Source: Anas platyrhynchos
Taxonomy: Eukaryota; Chordata; Aves; Anseriformes; Anatidae
Direction of reading: 5' to 3'
Assembly: GCF_047663525.1 (NCBI RefSeq)
Contig: NC_092587.1
Span: 42,275,001 to 42,339,000, forward strand
DNA: 64,000 nt
Below are positions 48,541-59,697 of this stretch, piece after piece. Each line of letters starts with the position of its first letter. Position 1 is the first letter of the stretch. Below the pieces are notes generated by a model. That model was given only the letters and a program-made list of their open reading frames with translations. It ran no database searches and was not told where the DNA came from. Position numbers and translations under genes: made by a program.

Positions 48541-51500
48541 TAGTCCCACTGACTGACCCCCTTATCCAGGGTGATCTCAGTGACACCTTAGGCATGTTTT
48601 GTGCACGAAGAATCCATTCTGTTCCCTTGGTATGTACACGGAACAGATAAACTGAAAGTGCTCTTTGTTCTCCAACTAAATGAGGTGGTGTTTGAATTCT
48701 CCTGGCATGAGTACAGCTTGTTGTTCAATCCATAGTACATGCCAACTAATAGACATGGTTTTATAAAATCTCTTATTTTGGTGCCTACTATTACCTGTAC
48801 ACTTGATGTCTTCCTTATGTCCTGTCACATCTGTAGATTTGCTTATTTGGACAAATATCACTCAGCATGGAAGATGATAAAGGTGCAGAATCTACTCCTT
48901 TGGAAAAACTCCTTTAGGATATTTACTAAAGAAGATTGAAAACAGTGACCTCTGTTGACCATGAAAGATGAATCATTCGGAAAGACATCATCATGTAATA
49001 TTAATGAGTTGAAGAAAGAAAAGTAACATATATGTCACTAATTTAGAAAAGAGTTACAGTTCTAATTTTGACACTTTTTGCAGTGTCTGAAAGTCTACAT
49101 GGGTGTTTAGCAACATTTGCTGATAATACATAGTCTGACTGTCTAGTGCTTAGAAAGAAGATTTTCCACAATTTGTTAATAACAGAGATGAAATTACAGG
49201 TGAAACATCAACATTTCAAGATGAAAAGCTGCAATGCTACGGTAAATAGTGACTTTTCGAATAATTTTCCCTCACAGCACATTGTACCCAGACTGTCAGC
49301 TTCTGTATGCTGTATGTTCATTAGGTAAAAGCATGCTGCATATGGGGGTTTGTTTGTACAGCTCTGATTTGTGCTGTGGAGCTAGAAATTCTCATCACTG
49401 TTTTCCTTCATGAAGCACTGAGATTACAGCACTCTCATCAATACTAAAAGCACACATATAGATCTCAGACTTTTTCAGCTGCTGCAGGTCATCTTCTCAG
49501 AGACCATAATCTAAAGTTCCTCTCCCTCGGTACTAAAAAAATACAAGAGAACCGAGGGAGGAAAATTAAAACTAGAAAAATTGAAGTTGGAAATGAATCC
49601 TCCTTGTGCTGTGGCAGCTTGTGCTGGCACAGAGAAGCGCACTTTTTATTACTTCTCCCAGCAGGCGCTGTAGCAAGTCAGATGCAGCAGGTATTATTGT
49701 CATGACGATGGTCCTCATCCCCACGCATTCAGCTGGGAGGCAAAGCAGCTGGTTTAGCGTTACTGAAGCACAGGAACGGGGGCTGCTTTACAGGTACTTT
49801 AGGAGCTGGCTTCTTAACAGAAATTACTCCATATGGACTCATAACAAAACAGCGTGTTCTGGGCTGGCCTATTTACAGCGATGCGAAGCTTTAGTAAGAG
49901 GTTCAGGGGTAACAGGGCACTTAGCAGCCTGCTTTATAAAGGTGGCTAGAGGAAGCATTCTGAAAAAACCTGCATGACGCAGCATATATTCTGCTGGATT
50001 CTAGAAGTTACAATTTAATTAAAGAGATTCTATTCCACTAACTTCTGTAAGAGGTATTCAGTGTTTCCCCTCCTGATGCAATACTATATAATTCTGTGTT
50101 CAGCTGTACCTACAGTGATAATGCTCAACAGATTTTAGCACAACCTGGTCTAAACAGGAAGGAAAAGGCAAGAGGCAGAAATCATTCTGCAGCAATGAAC
50201 AAATATTCAAACAAACCAAAACAAAACAAAACTAAACAACCCAAGACAGAGTAAATTGTAATTTAGATCTGTGAAGTAGCAGGCCCAGATAAACTTTGCT
50301 CAGATTTGCAAGTGAGGAAATAACCTCTTTGAAAACGCTGGGGCTTTCTCAGCACATAAGGTAACGTAAGTGTAGGAGGTAGAAATCAGCTCTGTTTCTA
50401 TAATGCCTGAAGTATCATGCTATATAAATAAAGACGCAAAAGCCTTCCTTCAAGAAGTCACAACCTAAGTGTGTGCCATATGTAAGCAGGGTAAAGGGTA
50501 TAATGAAGAAACCTGCAAAAAAGATTGGTGAGTGATGTTTAGCACATAGATTGACATTGTTTGTATTTAGTTTCTTTAGTTTGTCTGCCATTTTTGTTAT
50601 TGCTTCAGTGTGGAAGGGAATTTCATATATTTTTTTGGAAGAGGTCTTTCAAGGAAGGGAATACAGGAGCCTGACAGGCTGCATAGATGTGAGAAATAGC
50701 ATGAAAATAACCAGTGCAAGGCAGACCTAATTAGTTTCACTGCATTTATGTAGTCACGTCAATGGAACAGTATACCTGTGCACCCTTGCAGAACTGAAGG
50801 TAAGTTATACAAGAGAAATTATTATCTACTTACACCTCAGTATGATCCTTCTGCCATATACCCATATCACCTGATGGGTGTGGGCCAGTCCTTGGGGCAG
50901 AAAGCTAGCTGCTTTTGTGACAGGGAGAAGTTGCAGTGCAAAGCTGCACAGGGGAGCTGCTGACTTCCACTGCAGTGCCTGTGAATGCCTTGCTTCTGAC
51001 AGAAAACTTCCACCTGCAGTCAAAACCATCCTGTCTTTTTTCCGCTCTACTTGGTTTTAGTTTTTACCTCTTCGGGTTCTATTCTGTGTATATTTTTCCT
51101 TCCCCATAACCTCTTCCTCATGTTTTCCATTCTTAACCCAATATATTTGTATGTCTGTGGAGGTGGATGCATTAGTTCTACCTGAACAGACACCTCTAGA
51201 GCTGTACATTAGCACTCAATTCAGAGTGTAAGCCTACCATGGAAATGGACAAAGATGTTTTAAATACTACAAAGACCAGGAGAGACTCTGGTCTCCCTTA
51301 AACCTCTTGTTCCATAAACCATGGAACCTCATTTGGTAATTTCTTCAACAATTTATAACTTTTGGTTGAACTACAGAGTCATTAGAAAGGCCTGTGAATT
51401 CAAAGCCTCCTGCTTGTTTAGGAAACTGGTCTTCTAGTTGACAGCGTTACCATTAAAATGGATGATTTCTAAGCCAAATTTGTCCAATTTCAAGTTATAA

Positions 51501-53640
51501 TTGTTGGACATAGTTAGGTCACTTTCATCTCTTTCAATTACCTTTCCTTCTCCACCAGAAGTGTTTGAGGGTATTAGTCTCATCTTGTATCTATATCCTT
51601 TATGACAGGCTTGTCAGGACTTCAAATAACATTTTCTTTTACAGAAAAACCACAAACCCATCTAACTATCCATTTAAGTTGATGCCTGAACAGATGAACA
51701 CATAAAATAATGACAAAAGAGAAAAATCAAACACAGCCAGAAGAGTATGCAAGCAATGTGGAAGTAAGCAGCTTACCAGACTACCCTTCCACTCTGATAA
51801 TGACTTTTTACGTCTGTAACCTTACCCAAGCTCAATACTAATGTAATGGAGCACTGCCATTCAGCCATAAAACTGTGATAGCTCAACGAAAATGGAAAAT
51901 CTCTAATGATGGTGTGTTACTTTATAGTTTTCTCTCTGAGTACCATGTGGAATTCCTAGTTTTTGCCTGTGTTTTGCTTCTTTAAATTACCGCATATGAT
52001 AAGCATGCTCAGGAAAGCACGACTACATCTTAGAAGTGTATTTCTTCATGAGAGCTGCAGCCTCTTGCTACGATGCTGTACTAAACACGGTCACACACCA
52101 CAGTGCGGAACACAGCAGTTCCATCTGAAAGTTTAATGCAGGCTTACTTTCTTTTTCAGCTACCAAGCTGACCCAAACCAAATTTGTTTATATTGATTTA
52201 TTTGCTGCTGATAGTTACTTTTATCTTTAGTAGTTAATAAAAAAATGGGGAAGTGAGTATTCTGGGTAATTGAAAAGAATGAGAATTTGACATATTATTG
52301 GCAATCTCACAGAACCACTGGCTGTGGATGCCATGTACACATGGGACATCTGGCTAACAATAAACTTAGATTATTCTTAAGCACAATTATTTGAGCAAAT
52401 GAATCACAAGGGCCCATTTTGCGATAGGCTAATGCCACACATTTGAAGAATTAGACACACACATATTTGCACTGTACAGTTTACGTCATCTTCATTGTGA
52501 CAAAAGGTCCTCTTAACGATGGACAAGCAAATGGATGACTGTGAGCACTGTGATGTTAAAAAGGTTGACAAATACTTTGAGGGGAAGACTTGATATATTA
52601 CAAGGCTTACTGGAAGTACCAAAAAGTCTACATTATGTAAGTTATCTCCTGCAGCTACCTCATTTGGACAACTTGCAGAAAAAAAAAACTCTTTGTGACA
52701 ATTTGTCTGTATTTATGAGCTATTTATATCTGATAGAGCATGGTCATTCAAGGTTGCTGGCATTTTGAACATGGTGACATTATAAGCTTTCATTAGCCTA
52801 TAAGCAGTTAGATGTTTACATCATGAAAACTTGGTGTTTATTTTCAAAATTAAGTATCTGTATCATTTTCACAATTGTCATAACAATCCTTCTCCATGAA
52901 GTAACACTGTATGCACACGCCACAGGCAGTAGGGAGGATATGCTTTAGAAAGCTCAAAATTGTAAATGAGCTCAGTCTCATTTAACAAACTGAGGAGATG
53001 GGACAGTTTTAATTTCAGAATGTGTGGGAGAAATATTGCAAATGTTGGCTTTTACATTTTCATAGAGGATATTTTATTTAAAATTTTCTTTGTTTGGGGT
53101 GCAGGGTTATGGAGAAAACTATAGGTCAGTTTTATTAAAGTGTAAAAAAAAAAAAAAAAAAACACAATCCAGATCTTGATGCATTATTAAGCTGTCCTAA
53201 GCTGTCCTTAGGGCTAATTAGGAAGAAAAAAAAAAAAAAAAGAAAAAAAAAAACTTCACAGGGCTGAAACACTGTAAAAAATAAATGAAGAATAGTCACT
53301 GTAAGGGTATAGTATTTTAACTTAGAGTAGAACACTGTATGGAGGCTCTATCTGAAATGCCAGAATACTACTTGCTCCAGGTTTTCTCCTTTTTTTTTTT
53401 TTTGTCTGTGTAGCTCTCTGAAAGCTGAACACAGTTTTGGTCCGCGAGTTCTGGCCATATGAGTGCTGTGCCTGTCCAAGGAACAACCCAACAGGGGTTA
53501 CGGGCTAGGGCCAGAATCCCTTTCCCTCCTTCAGTGCTAGCAGAAGAACACAGCAGATGTACCAGCGGGAAACGCATGCTGTCACATCCTCTGCTCTGGT
53601 GGAAGCACTGACATGTAGTGGATCATCCCGCTGACACACT
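48541..53640 (-). other. LIN7A: LIN7A intron stretch, no gene seen
   Basis: No coding similarity on either strand. It contains A-rich tracts at 53143-53161 and 53226-53253. The rest is unique-looking AT-rich DNA. Confidence 0.5.
53143..53253. repeat. Pair of A-rich tracts
   Basis: A run of 19 A at 53143-53161 and an A-rich run with one G at 53226-53253. Antisense frames over them give phenylalanine-rich artefacts. Confidence 0.85.
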
Positions 53641-53756
53641 CCCAGTGCTGCTGTTAGGACACACAAGACCTCTCTGTGCCCTCTCTCTTTCCCTCCAACA
53701 TTAGTTCTGTCTGAAAATGCCATTCTGACACCGTGAAGTCTATAGGAATTTGCTTG

Positions 53757-53761
53757 GCATC
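53757..53761. repeat. Left target-site duplication GCATC
   Basis: GCATC immediately precedes the 5' LTR (TGTAGTGGG) and recurs immediately after the 3' LTR at 56150-56154. A 5-bp duplication fits retroviral-type integration. Confidence 0.9.
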
Positions 53762-54820
53762 TGTAGTGGGTTTACGTGGCAAGGCTTTGGTAGCAGGGGG
53801 CCATAGGGGTGGTTTCTGTGAGAAAGATCTAGAAGCCGCCCCATGTTTGGGAAGGGCCCCATTGTTTTCCAAATCTGAGCCAATAAGCGATGTTGTTTTG
53901 CGCCTCTGTGAGAGCATATTTAAGACAGGGAAAAAACTGCTGCGCCACACAGCAGCCGGGAGAGTCAAGGGAGTGAGAAACAGCCTTGCAGGTGCCAAGG
54001 TCAGTGTAGAAGGAGGGGGAGAGGTGCTCCAGGCGCCGGAGCAGAAGTCCCCTGTGGCCTGTGGTGAGGACCATGGTGAAGCAGGATGTCCCCCTGCAGC
54101 CCATGGAGTACCACGGTGGAGCAGGGTTCCACGCTGCAGCCCGTGGAGGAGACCACGGTGGAGCAGGTGGCCCTGCACCGACGGAGGCTGCCGCCTGTGG
54201 AAGACCCCTGCCGGAGCAGATTCCGGGCCGGACCTGTAGCCCGTGGAGAGGAGACCACGCAGGAGCAGGTGATCTGGCAGGAGCTGCTGCCCGTAGGGGA
54301 GCCAGGTTGGAGCAGTTTTCTCCTGAGGGATGGACCCCGTGGTACGGACCCATATCTGGAGCAGTTCTGGAAGAGCTGCTGCCTGTGGGAAGCCCACGCC
54401 GGATCAGTTCGTCAAGGACTGCATCCCGTGGGTGGGACCCCACAGCACAGGGGACGAGAGTGACCGAGAAGGAGCGGCAGAGAAGAAGTGCTGTAGACTG
54501 ACCATAACCCCCATTCCCCCGTTCCCCTGCGCCGCTCGGGGGGAGGAGGTGGAAGAGGGTGGATGGGGGGGAGGTGCTTTTGGTTTCTTTCCTTTGTTTC
54601 TCACTTCTCTAGCTTGTTAGTAATGAGCAATAAATCTTACTATCTGTCTTCTTATGCTGAGTCTGGTTTGCCCGTTACACTAATTATTGCGTGATTTTCT
54701 CGTCCTTATCTCAATCCTTGAGCCCCTTTCACATATTTTCTCCCCATTCCTCTTTGAGGAGGGGGAGTGAGAGAGCGGCTGTGGTGGAGCTCGGCTGCCC
54801 ACTCGAGCGGAACCACGACA
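53762..54820 (+). mobile_element. 5' LTR of a young ERV-type element
   Basis: 1059 bases, starting TGTAGTGGG and ending CCACGACA (TG...CA). CCAAT at 53880-53884 and a TATA-like ATATTTAAG at 53916-53924 form a promoter. AATAAA is at 54629-54634. The implied R region is therefore very long, about 700 bases, and carries nine GGAGCAG-like words spaced 40-53 bases apart between 54038 and 54407. The LTR resembles an abundant avian ERVK-type LTR family as I remember it. Several open frames in it (for example 54443-53829 minus) are non-coding by-products. Confidence 0.95.
54038..54407 (+). repeat. Degenerate tandem array inside the LTR
   Basis: GGAGCAG-like cores begin at 54038, 54078 (GAAGCAG), 54118, 54160, 54213, 54262, 54309, 54358 and 54401 (GGATCAG). 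Each is set in related sequence of the kind GCAGCCCGTGGAG ... ACCACGGTGGAGCAGG. The same array recurs 1329 bases downstream in the 3' LTR. Confidence 0.85.
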
Positions 54821-55090
54821 GTCCTTTTTGGCGCCCAACGTGGGGCTCGAGGAATTTGAGATAAGGATGATAGTTGGTAGAAGTAACGGGCAAAATATGC
54901 GCAAGATGATTGTTAAGAATGTACAAGTTGTGAAGAATTTAAGAAAGCAGTAACTGTGAGATGTTAGTGTGGTGAATTTTGTTTTCTTTTTGATTTAAGT
55001 GAAATTTGTGAAAGTTGTTGTGATAATTGTAAAGTAAGAGTATATTGTGAGTAATCTTAAATATGCTTTTCACAGAGGCGAGGGGTGGAA
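54821..55090 (+). other. Interior of the LTR element: PBS, non-coding core, polypurine tract
   Basis: TGGCGCCCAACGTGGGGC at 54829-54846, eight bases after the LTR, is complementary to the 3' end of lysine tRNA (the Lys1,2 type primer of betaretroviruses). The tract AGAGGCGAGGGGTGGAA at 55074-55090 abuts the 3' LTR and is the plus-strand primer. The roughly 230 bases between are AT-rich, with no open frame of note. Confidence 0.9.
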
Positions 55091-56149
55091 TGTAGTGGGT
55101 TTACGTGGCAAGGCTTTGGTAGCAGGGGGCCATAGGGGTGGTTTCTGTGAGAAAGATCTAGAAGCCGCCCCATGTTTGGGAAGGGCCCCATTGTTTTCCA
55201 AATCTGAGCCAATAAGCGATGTTGTTTTGCGCCTCTGTGAGAGCATATTTAAGACAGGGAAAAAACTGCTGCGCCACACAGCAGCCGGGAGAGTCAAGGG
55301 AGTGAGAAACAGCCTTGCAGGTGCCAAGGTCAGTGTAGAAGGAGGGGGAGAGGTGCTCCAGGCGCCGGAGCAGAAGTCCCCTGTGGCCTGTGGTGAGGAC
55401 CATGGTGAAGCAGGATGTCCCCCTGCAGCCCATGGAGTACCACGGTGGAGCAGGGTTCCACGCTGCAGCCCGTGGAGGAGACCACGGTGGAGCAGGTGGC
55501 CCTGCACCGACGGAGGCTGCCGCCTGTGGAAGACCCCTGCCGGAGCAGATTCCGGGCCGGACCTGTAGCCCGTGGAGAGGAGACCACGCAGGAGCAGGTG
55601 ATCTGGCAGGAGCTGCTGCCCGTAGGGGAGCCAGGTTGGAGCAGTTTTCTCCTGAGGGATGGACCCCGTGGTACGGACCCATATCTGGAGCAGTTCTGGA
55701 AGAGCTGCTGCCTGTGGGAAGCCCACGCCGGATCAGTTCGTCAAGGACTGCATCCCGTGGGTGGGACCCCACAGCACAGGGGACGAGAGTGACCGAGAAG
55801 GAGCGGCAGAGAAGAAGTGCTGTAGACTGACCATAACCCCCATTCCCCCGTTCCCCTGCGCCGCTCGGGGGGAGGAGGTGGAAGAGGGTGGATGGGGGGG
55901 AGGTGCTTTTGGTTTCTTTCCTTTGTTTCTCACTTCTCTAGCTTGTTAGTAATGAGCAATAAATCTTACTATCTGTCTTCTTATGCTGAGTCTGGTTTGC
56001 CCGTTACACTAATTATTGCGTGATTTTCTCGTCCTTATCTCAATCCTTGAGCCCCTTTCACATATTTTCTCCCCATTCCTCTTTGAGGAGGGGGAGTGAG
56101 AGAGCGGCTGTGGTGGAGCTCGGCTGCCCACTCGAGCGGAACCACGACA
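55091..56149 (+). mobile_element. 3' LTR of the young ERV-type element
   Basis: 1059 bases, same length and apparently the same sequence as the 5' LTR, from TGTAGTGGG to CCACGACA. Its AATAAA is at 55958-55963. The right target-site duplication GCATC follows at 56150-56154. Confidence 0.95.
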
Positions 56150-56154
56150 GCATC

Positions 56155-59100
56155 CTCTTCAGAATAATGAAAAATGGACTTTCATACACAACCAGGAAAT
56201 ACTAGGAGCAATAAAAATATGGTTGGGTCATATAGTTTATTTTATGTCCTTTACACACTGTTCTGTACTGGCTCGAAGTCTGGGACAGCTATGATCTGAC
56301 ACCTTTGAAGACAATGCTGTATGTCTCTTTGAAGTTGTAAGCTTCACAGTCACTGAGCTACTGTCATGAAAGTCTTTTTTGCTGCTTCTACTTCTACTGC
56401 ACTGGGATCAAAGGAAATAACAACGTGTGTCATTAGATAATTCCCATAAGGCTACTTGGAAGTGATGGGTCATCATTTAAATCTCTATTTTAGACCTTAC
56501 TGGCAGTTACCTTCGAGCTCAAAAATATGCCAAGCAACAATAAACACTCATTTCCTTCACTTTATCCATAAGTTTGCGTATGTTGTTGGGTATACAGTAT
56601 GCAATAGCCATATTCCCAAAATTAAGGGCTTTGGCAAAGCCATGTCAAAATCAGCACCTGGACAAAAGATGACCTAATGTGAGCCACTCCTGCAAGTTTA
56701 TCCCAAATGTTCCTGTTGAGCTGAGAAGGCAAGGAGAATGAAGGAAACTGCTGATGTTTCTTGTTTTAAATACTAACAAAAATGTACCTAAATGGAGTTT
56801 TCAAATAGTTTTATAGTATCTTTTCTTTTCTGAAGGCATATTGAAAAACGGAGATTGAGGAGCATTACTCCAGAGCCTCATCAACAACTTCTGTTAAGTA
56901 GAAGCGGGGGGATGCTGAGGCTCCATCAAGGCAGAAATGAGAGCTTATGCAGATGCTACAGGGGCTTCCAACAAACTGTCAGCATAAATATTCCTCGGTA
57001 GTTCACCTAGCTGCTGATTTCTCTCAAGAGGAAGAAGCAGGCTTCAGATGAACTGCAGCAGAGGCTATGCTGTTTAGCTCTAAGAGCGTTATGTAATGAA
57101 ATTCAATACTGCAAAAATAAACTAAAATGACAATGCGAAGAAAACAAAAAAGATGCTGAGATGCATCGCCACCGAGCCATGAGAGTGACCTTCTGCAAGA
57201 CATATGACCACCGCTCTGTATGGTACTAAGAACCACTCATCAGCACCACTCATCTAAAAGGTTTAGTAAACATGAACCAGCAACCCAGATAAACTAGAAC
57301 ATGGACAAGATATGTCATTGCTTTGATTTTATCTATTGCAGGACTCTTGTTGCACTCAAACATTCCTCTTTTGTGAAAAGCACAACTAAGCAAGCAGAGT
57401 GCAAATCCAAGTAGATACACAGCCATCAGCTGACTCGGAAAATTGATCTTTAATCAAAGCCAATGGGAAAAAGCACTGATTAAAGATTAGTGGTATGGTA
57501 TGGACCCAGATTCTGGGGTACTACATCTGTGAAATCAATGTACTTAGCTCTAGGCGGCTAAAAGAAAAAGTGACAACAGCAGCTGTTTTAAATCTCCTGC
57601 AGTGAAGTCATGGAACTCATAGGGACTTAGTAATTGCATAGAGACTTAATAATGCCTTCTCTCAGATAATGCTTGGGCTGCCTGGTAAATTCATATAATT
57701 GCCATTAATGAAGGCCATCTGCTGAGTGACAAGGTAATCATTCCAAAAGTTCTCATTCATGCCATCCAGGGCTTGCAAGCAACTGAGTAAAGCTTCAATC
57801 ATTTATGGCAAAGTGGTAATTGCAACTTCATTGTTTTTCAAAATTTGTGTAATTTCTGGTTACATTCATAGTTTAAAAAAAAAGCACATATTTGAACACA
57901 GTGGGGTAATTTTATATAAAAATATATTTTCTGTACTTACTGCTAACTTCAGCTTTTCAAACTGCTGAACTTTCTAAATGCCTAAATACAGCATGGCGAC
58001 ATGACAAAAAACAGTCAGCCCTTAATGTTTTTTTTCTGCCCTAATTTACATACTTTACAAATCTCTTCCTCAACTCATCATTATAGATATAACACTTGTA
58101 ACCAGGAGAGGGAAAGCAAAACTTGGGAAAACATGAAAGTGTTACCATTTTGCTATACCATCACCTTTGAATGAAACTAAGTAATAACCTTTCCAAACAG
58201 GGATGGATGTATTTAAATTATTTTTATCGTTATTTTATGTGGCTTTTCATTGCTGGGATGCTGGTCATGCAAAAAGGACACAATGGTGCAGCAGAAGATT
58301 CTTGCAAATGTTACCCAGCCCCAGAATTCAGGTAAGCTGGACTGGTTCAGCTGACAATAGAACCTACCTCAGTATTTTTAAAAAGTAAAACACTGAAACT
58401 TTACAATTAGCAACCAGGAATGCTGTTTTTAATGAAAAGCACAAATCTATCAATGTTTAAGCATGTGAAAATCTGAGTGAATTTGGTCTATTTGGACAAA
58501 TCCGTATTTCCTACAGCATGAATGCTACTGCTAAATTATCAGTGCAGCAATTCTAAGTAAGCTATCTGTAATACCAAAACCAGGTATCAGATTAGCCTAA
58601 GGAGAACTTTGCTTCCCTGCCAGTCTAATAGGGCATCATGCTAATATAACTATACTGCTGTTGTGACCTGAGTTACAAATCTGAGCTTACAAATCTCACT
58701 TGCTTCACTCCTATGAGTTGTCCTATTGGCCTTTTGCTTACTAATTGCCTTATTAGTAAGTCCAATATAGCACTTTTGCTTAATCCTGACTAATACCACC
58801 ATTTGCATGGGTAAATGTGACAGTAGGGGACCTTGGATGTCAGGTTTCATACTGAACCAATGTCACAGTTCTGTGCTGTGAATGATAGCATCTCTAAAGG
58901 TAACTCTTTTCAATATGTATGTGTAGAAGTTTCACTTTCTATTTAAAAACATATTTTTTAAAGCTGTGCTTGCCCTGTGGAGGTGAGAGACTGCAAGACT
59001 TCTGTTCCTCCTCCTGTAACAAATACTCATCTCCCAATGAAAAGAAAGAGTAACAGAGGGCAGGACTTCTACTCCAGGGCTGCCCTCACTGCCAGCCAAG

Positions 59101-59465
59101 AGTTTGGCCTAAGGAACCTCTATTTTTACTGGGAATGGGATTCACCAGGCAGAAAACAATTAAACTCTGCTTTCAGAGGCTATGTTTGGGAGGTAGAGGA
59201 AATGCATTGTGTTATAAATAGAATAAACCAACCTCGGAATTCTTGAAACACAACAAAACAAAGACTTCCAATGGCACCTGTAGTTCTACATTAAAATTCT
59301 AAATGGGTAATTTTAATAAAAGCATGAATGAAAAGTTTTGCCTGAGTCCCGCTGACAGCATTACTGTTACATTTAGTACAGCCCTTTAAAATGGAGTAAA
59401 CCAGCATGCTGGATTACCTGAAGTGAACAGCCAAGGCTTCTGGGTGTCATAAATAGTAAAGTAAT
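56155..59465 (-). other. LIN7A: LIN7A intron stretch, no gene seen
   Basis: AT-rich and without coding similarity. A segment at about 57650-57750 carries an E-box and TAAT motifs and could be conserved non-coding DNA. Confidence 0.5.
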
Positions 59466-59697
59466 AAACATAGGATGTTTAGGTTGGAAATTAGGAGAAA
59501 TTTCTTCTTAGAAAGAGTAGTCAGGCATTGCCACGGGTTGCCCAGGGAAGTGGCGGAGTCACTGTCCCTGGGGCCGTTCAAGGAAAGGTTGGATGTGGTA
59601 CTTAGGGACATGGTTTAGTGGGTGATACTGGTGGCAGGGGGATGGTTGGACTAGGTGATCTTGAAGATTTTTTCCAACCCTAATGATTCTATGATAG
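59466..59697 (+). mobile_element. CR1 LINE 3' end, plus orientation
   Basis: About 230 bases: 'ttaggttggaaattaggaga', then 'cccagggaagtggcggagtc', 'tggttggactaggtgatctt', 'ttttccaaccctaa' and the tail TGATTCTATGATAG. It is 5'-truncated and moderately diverged, and is inserted opposite to LIN7A transcription. Confidence 0.9.

Larger units (their letters stand above)
53762..56149 (+). mobile_element. Complete but gutted LTR retroelement
   Basis: Two 1059-bp LTRs, 1329 bases apart, flank a 270-base interior with a primer site and polypurine tract but no gag, pol or env sequence. I compared long stretches of the two LTRs and every predicted frame in them, and found no difference. It is either a non-autonomous family mobilised by another element or a proviral copy with a large internal deletion. 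The orientation is opposite to LIN7A. Confidence 0.93.

Noticed and set aside
53654-54443. 247- and 204-codon antisense frames and 146-codon sense frames in the LTR
   Set aside because: They are repeated identically in both LTRs and follow the degenerate tandem array. None resembles gag, pol, env or an accessory protein.
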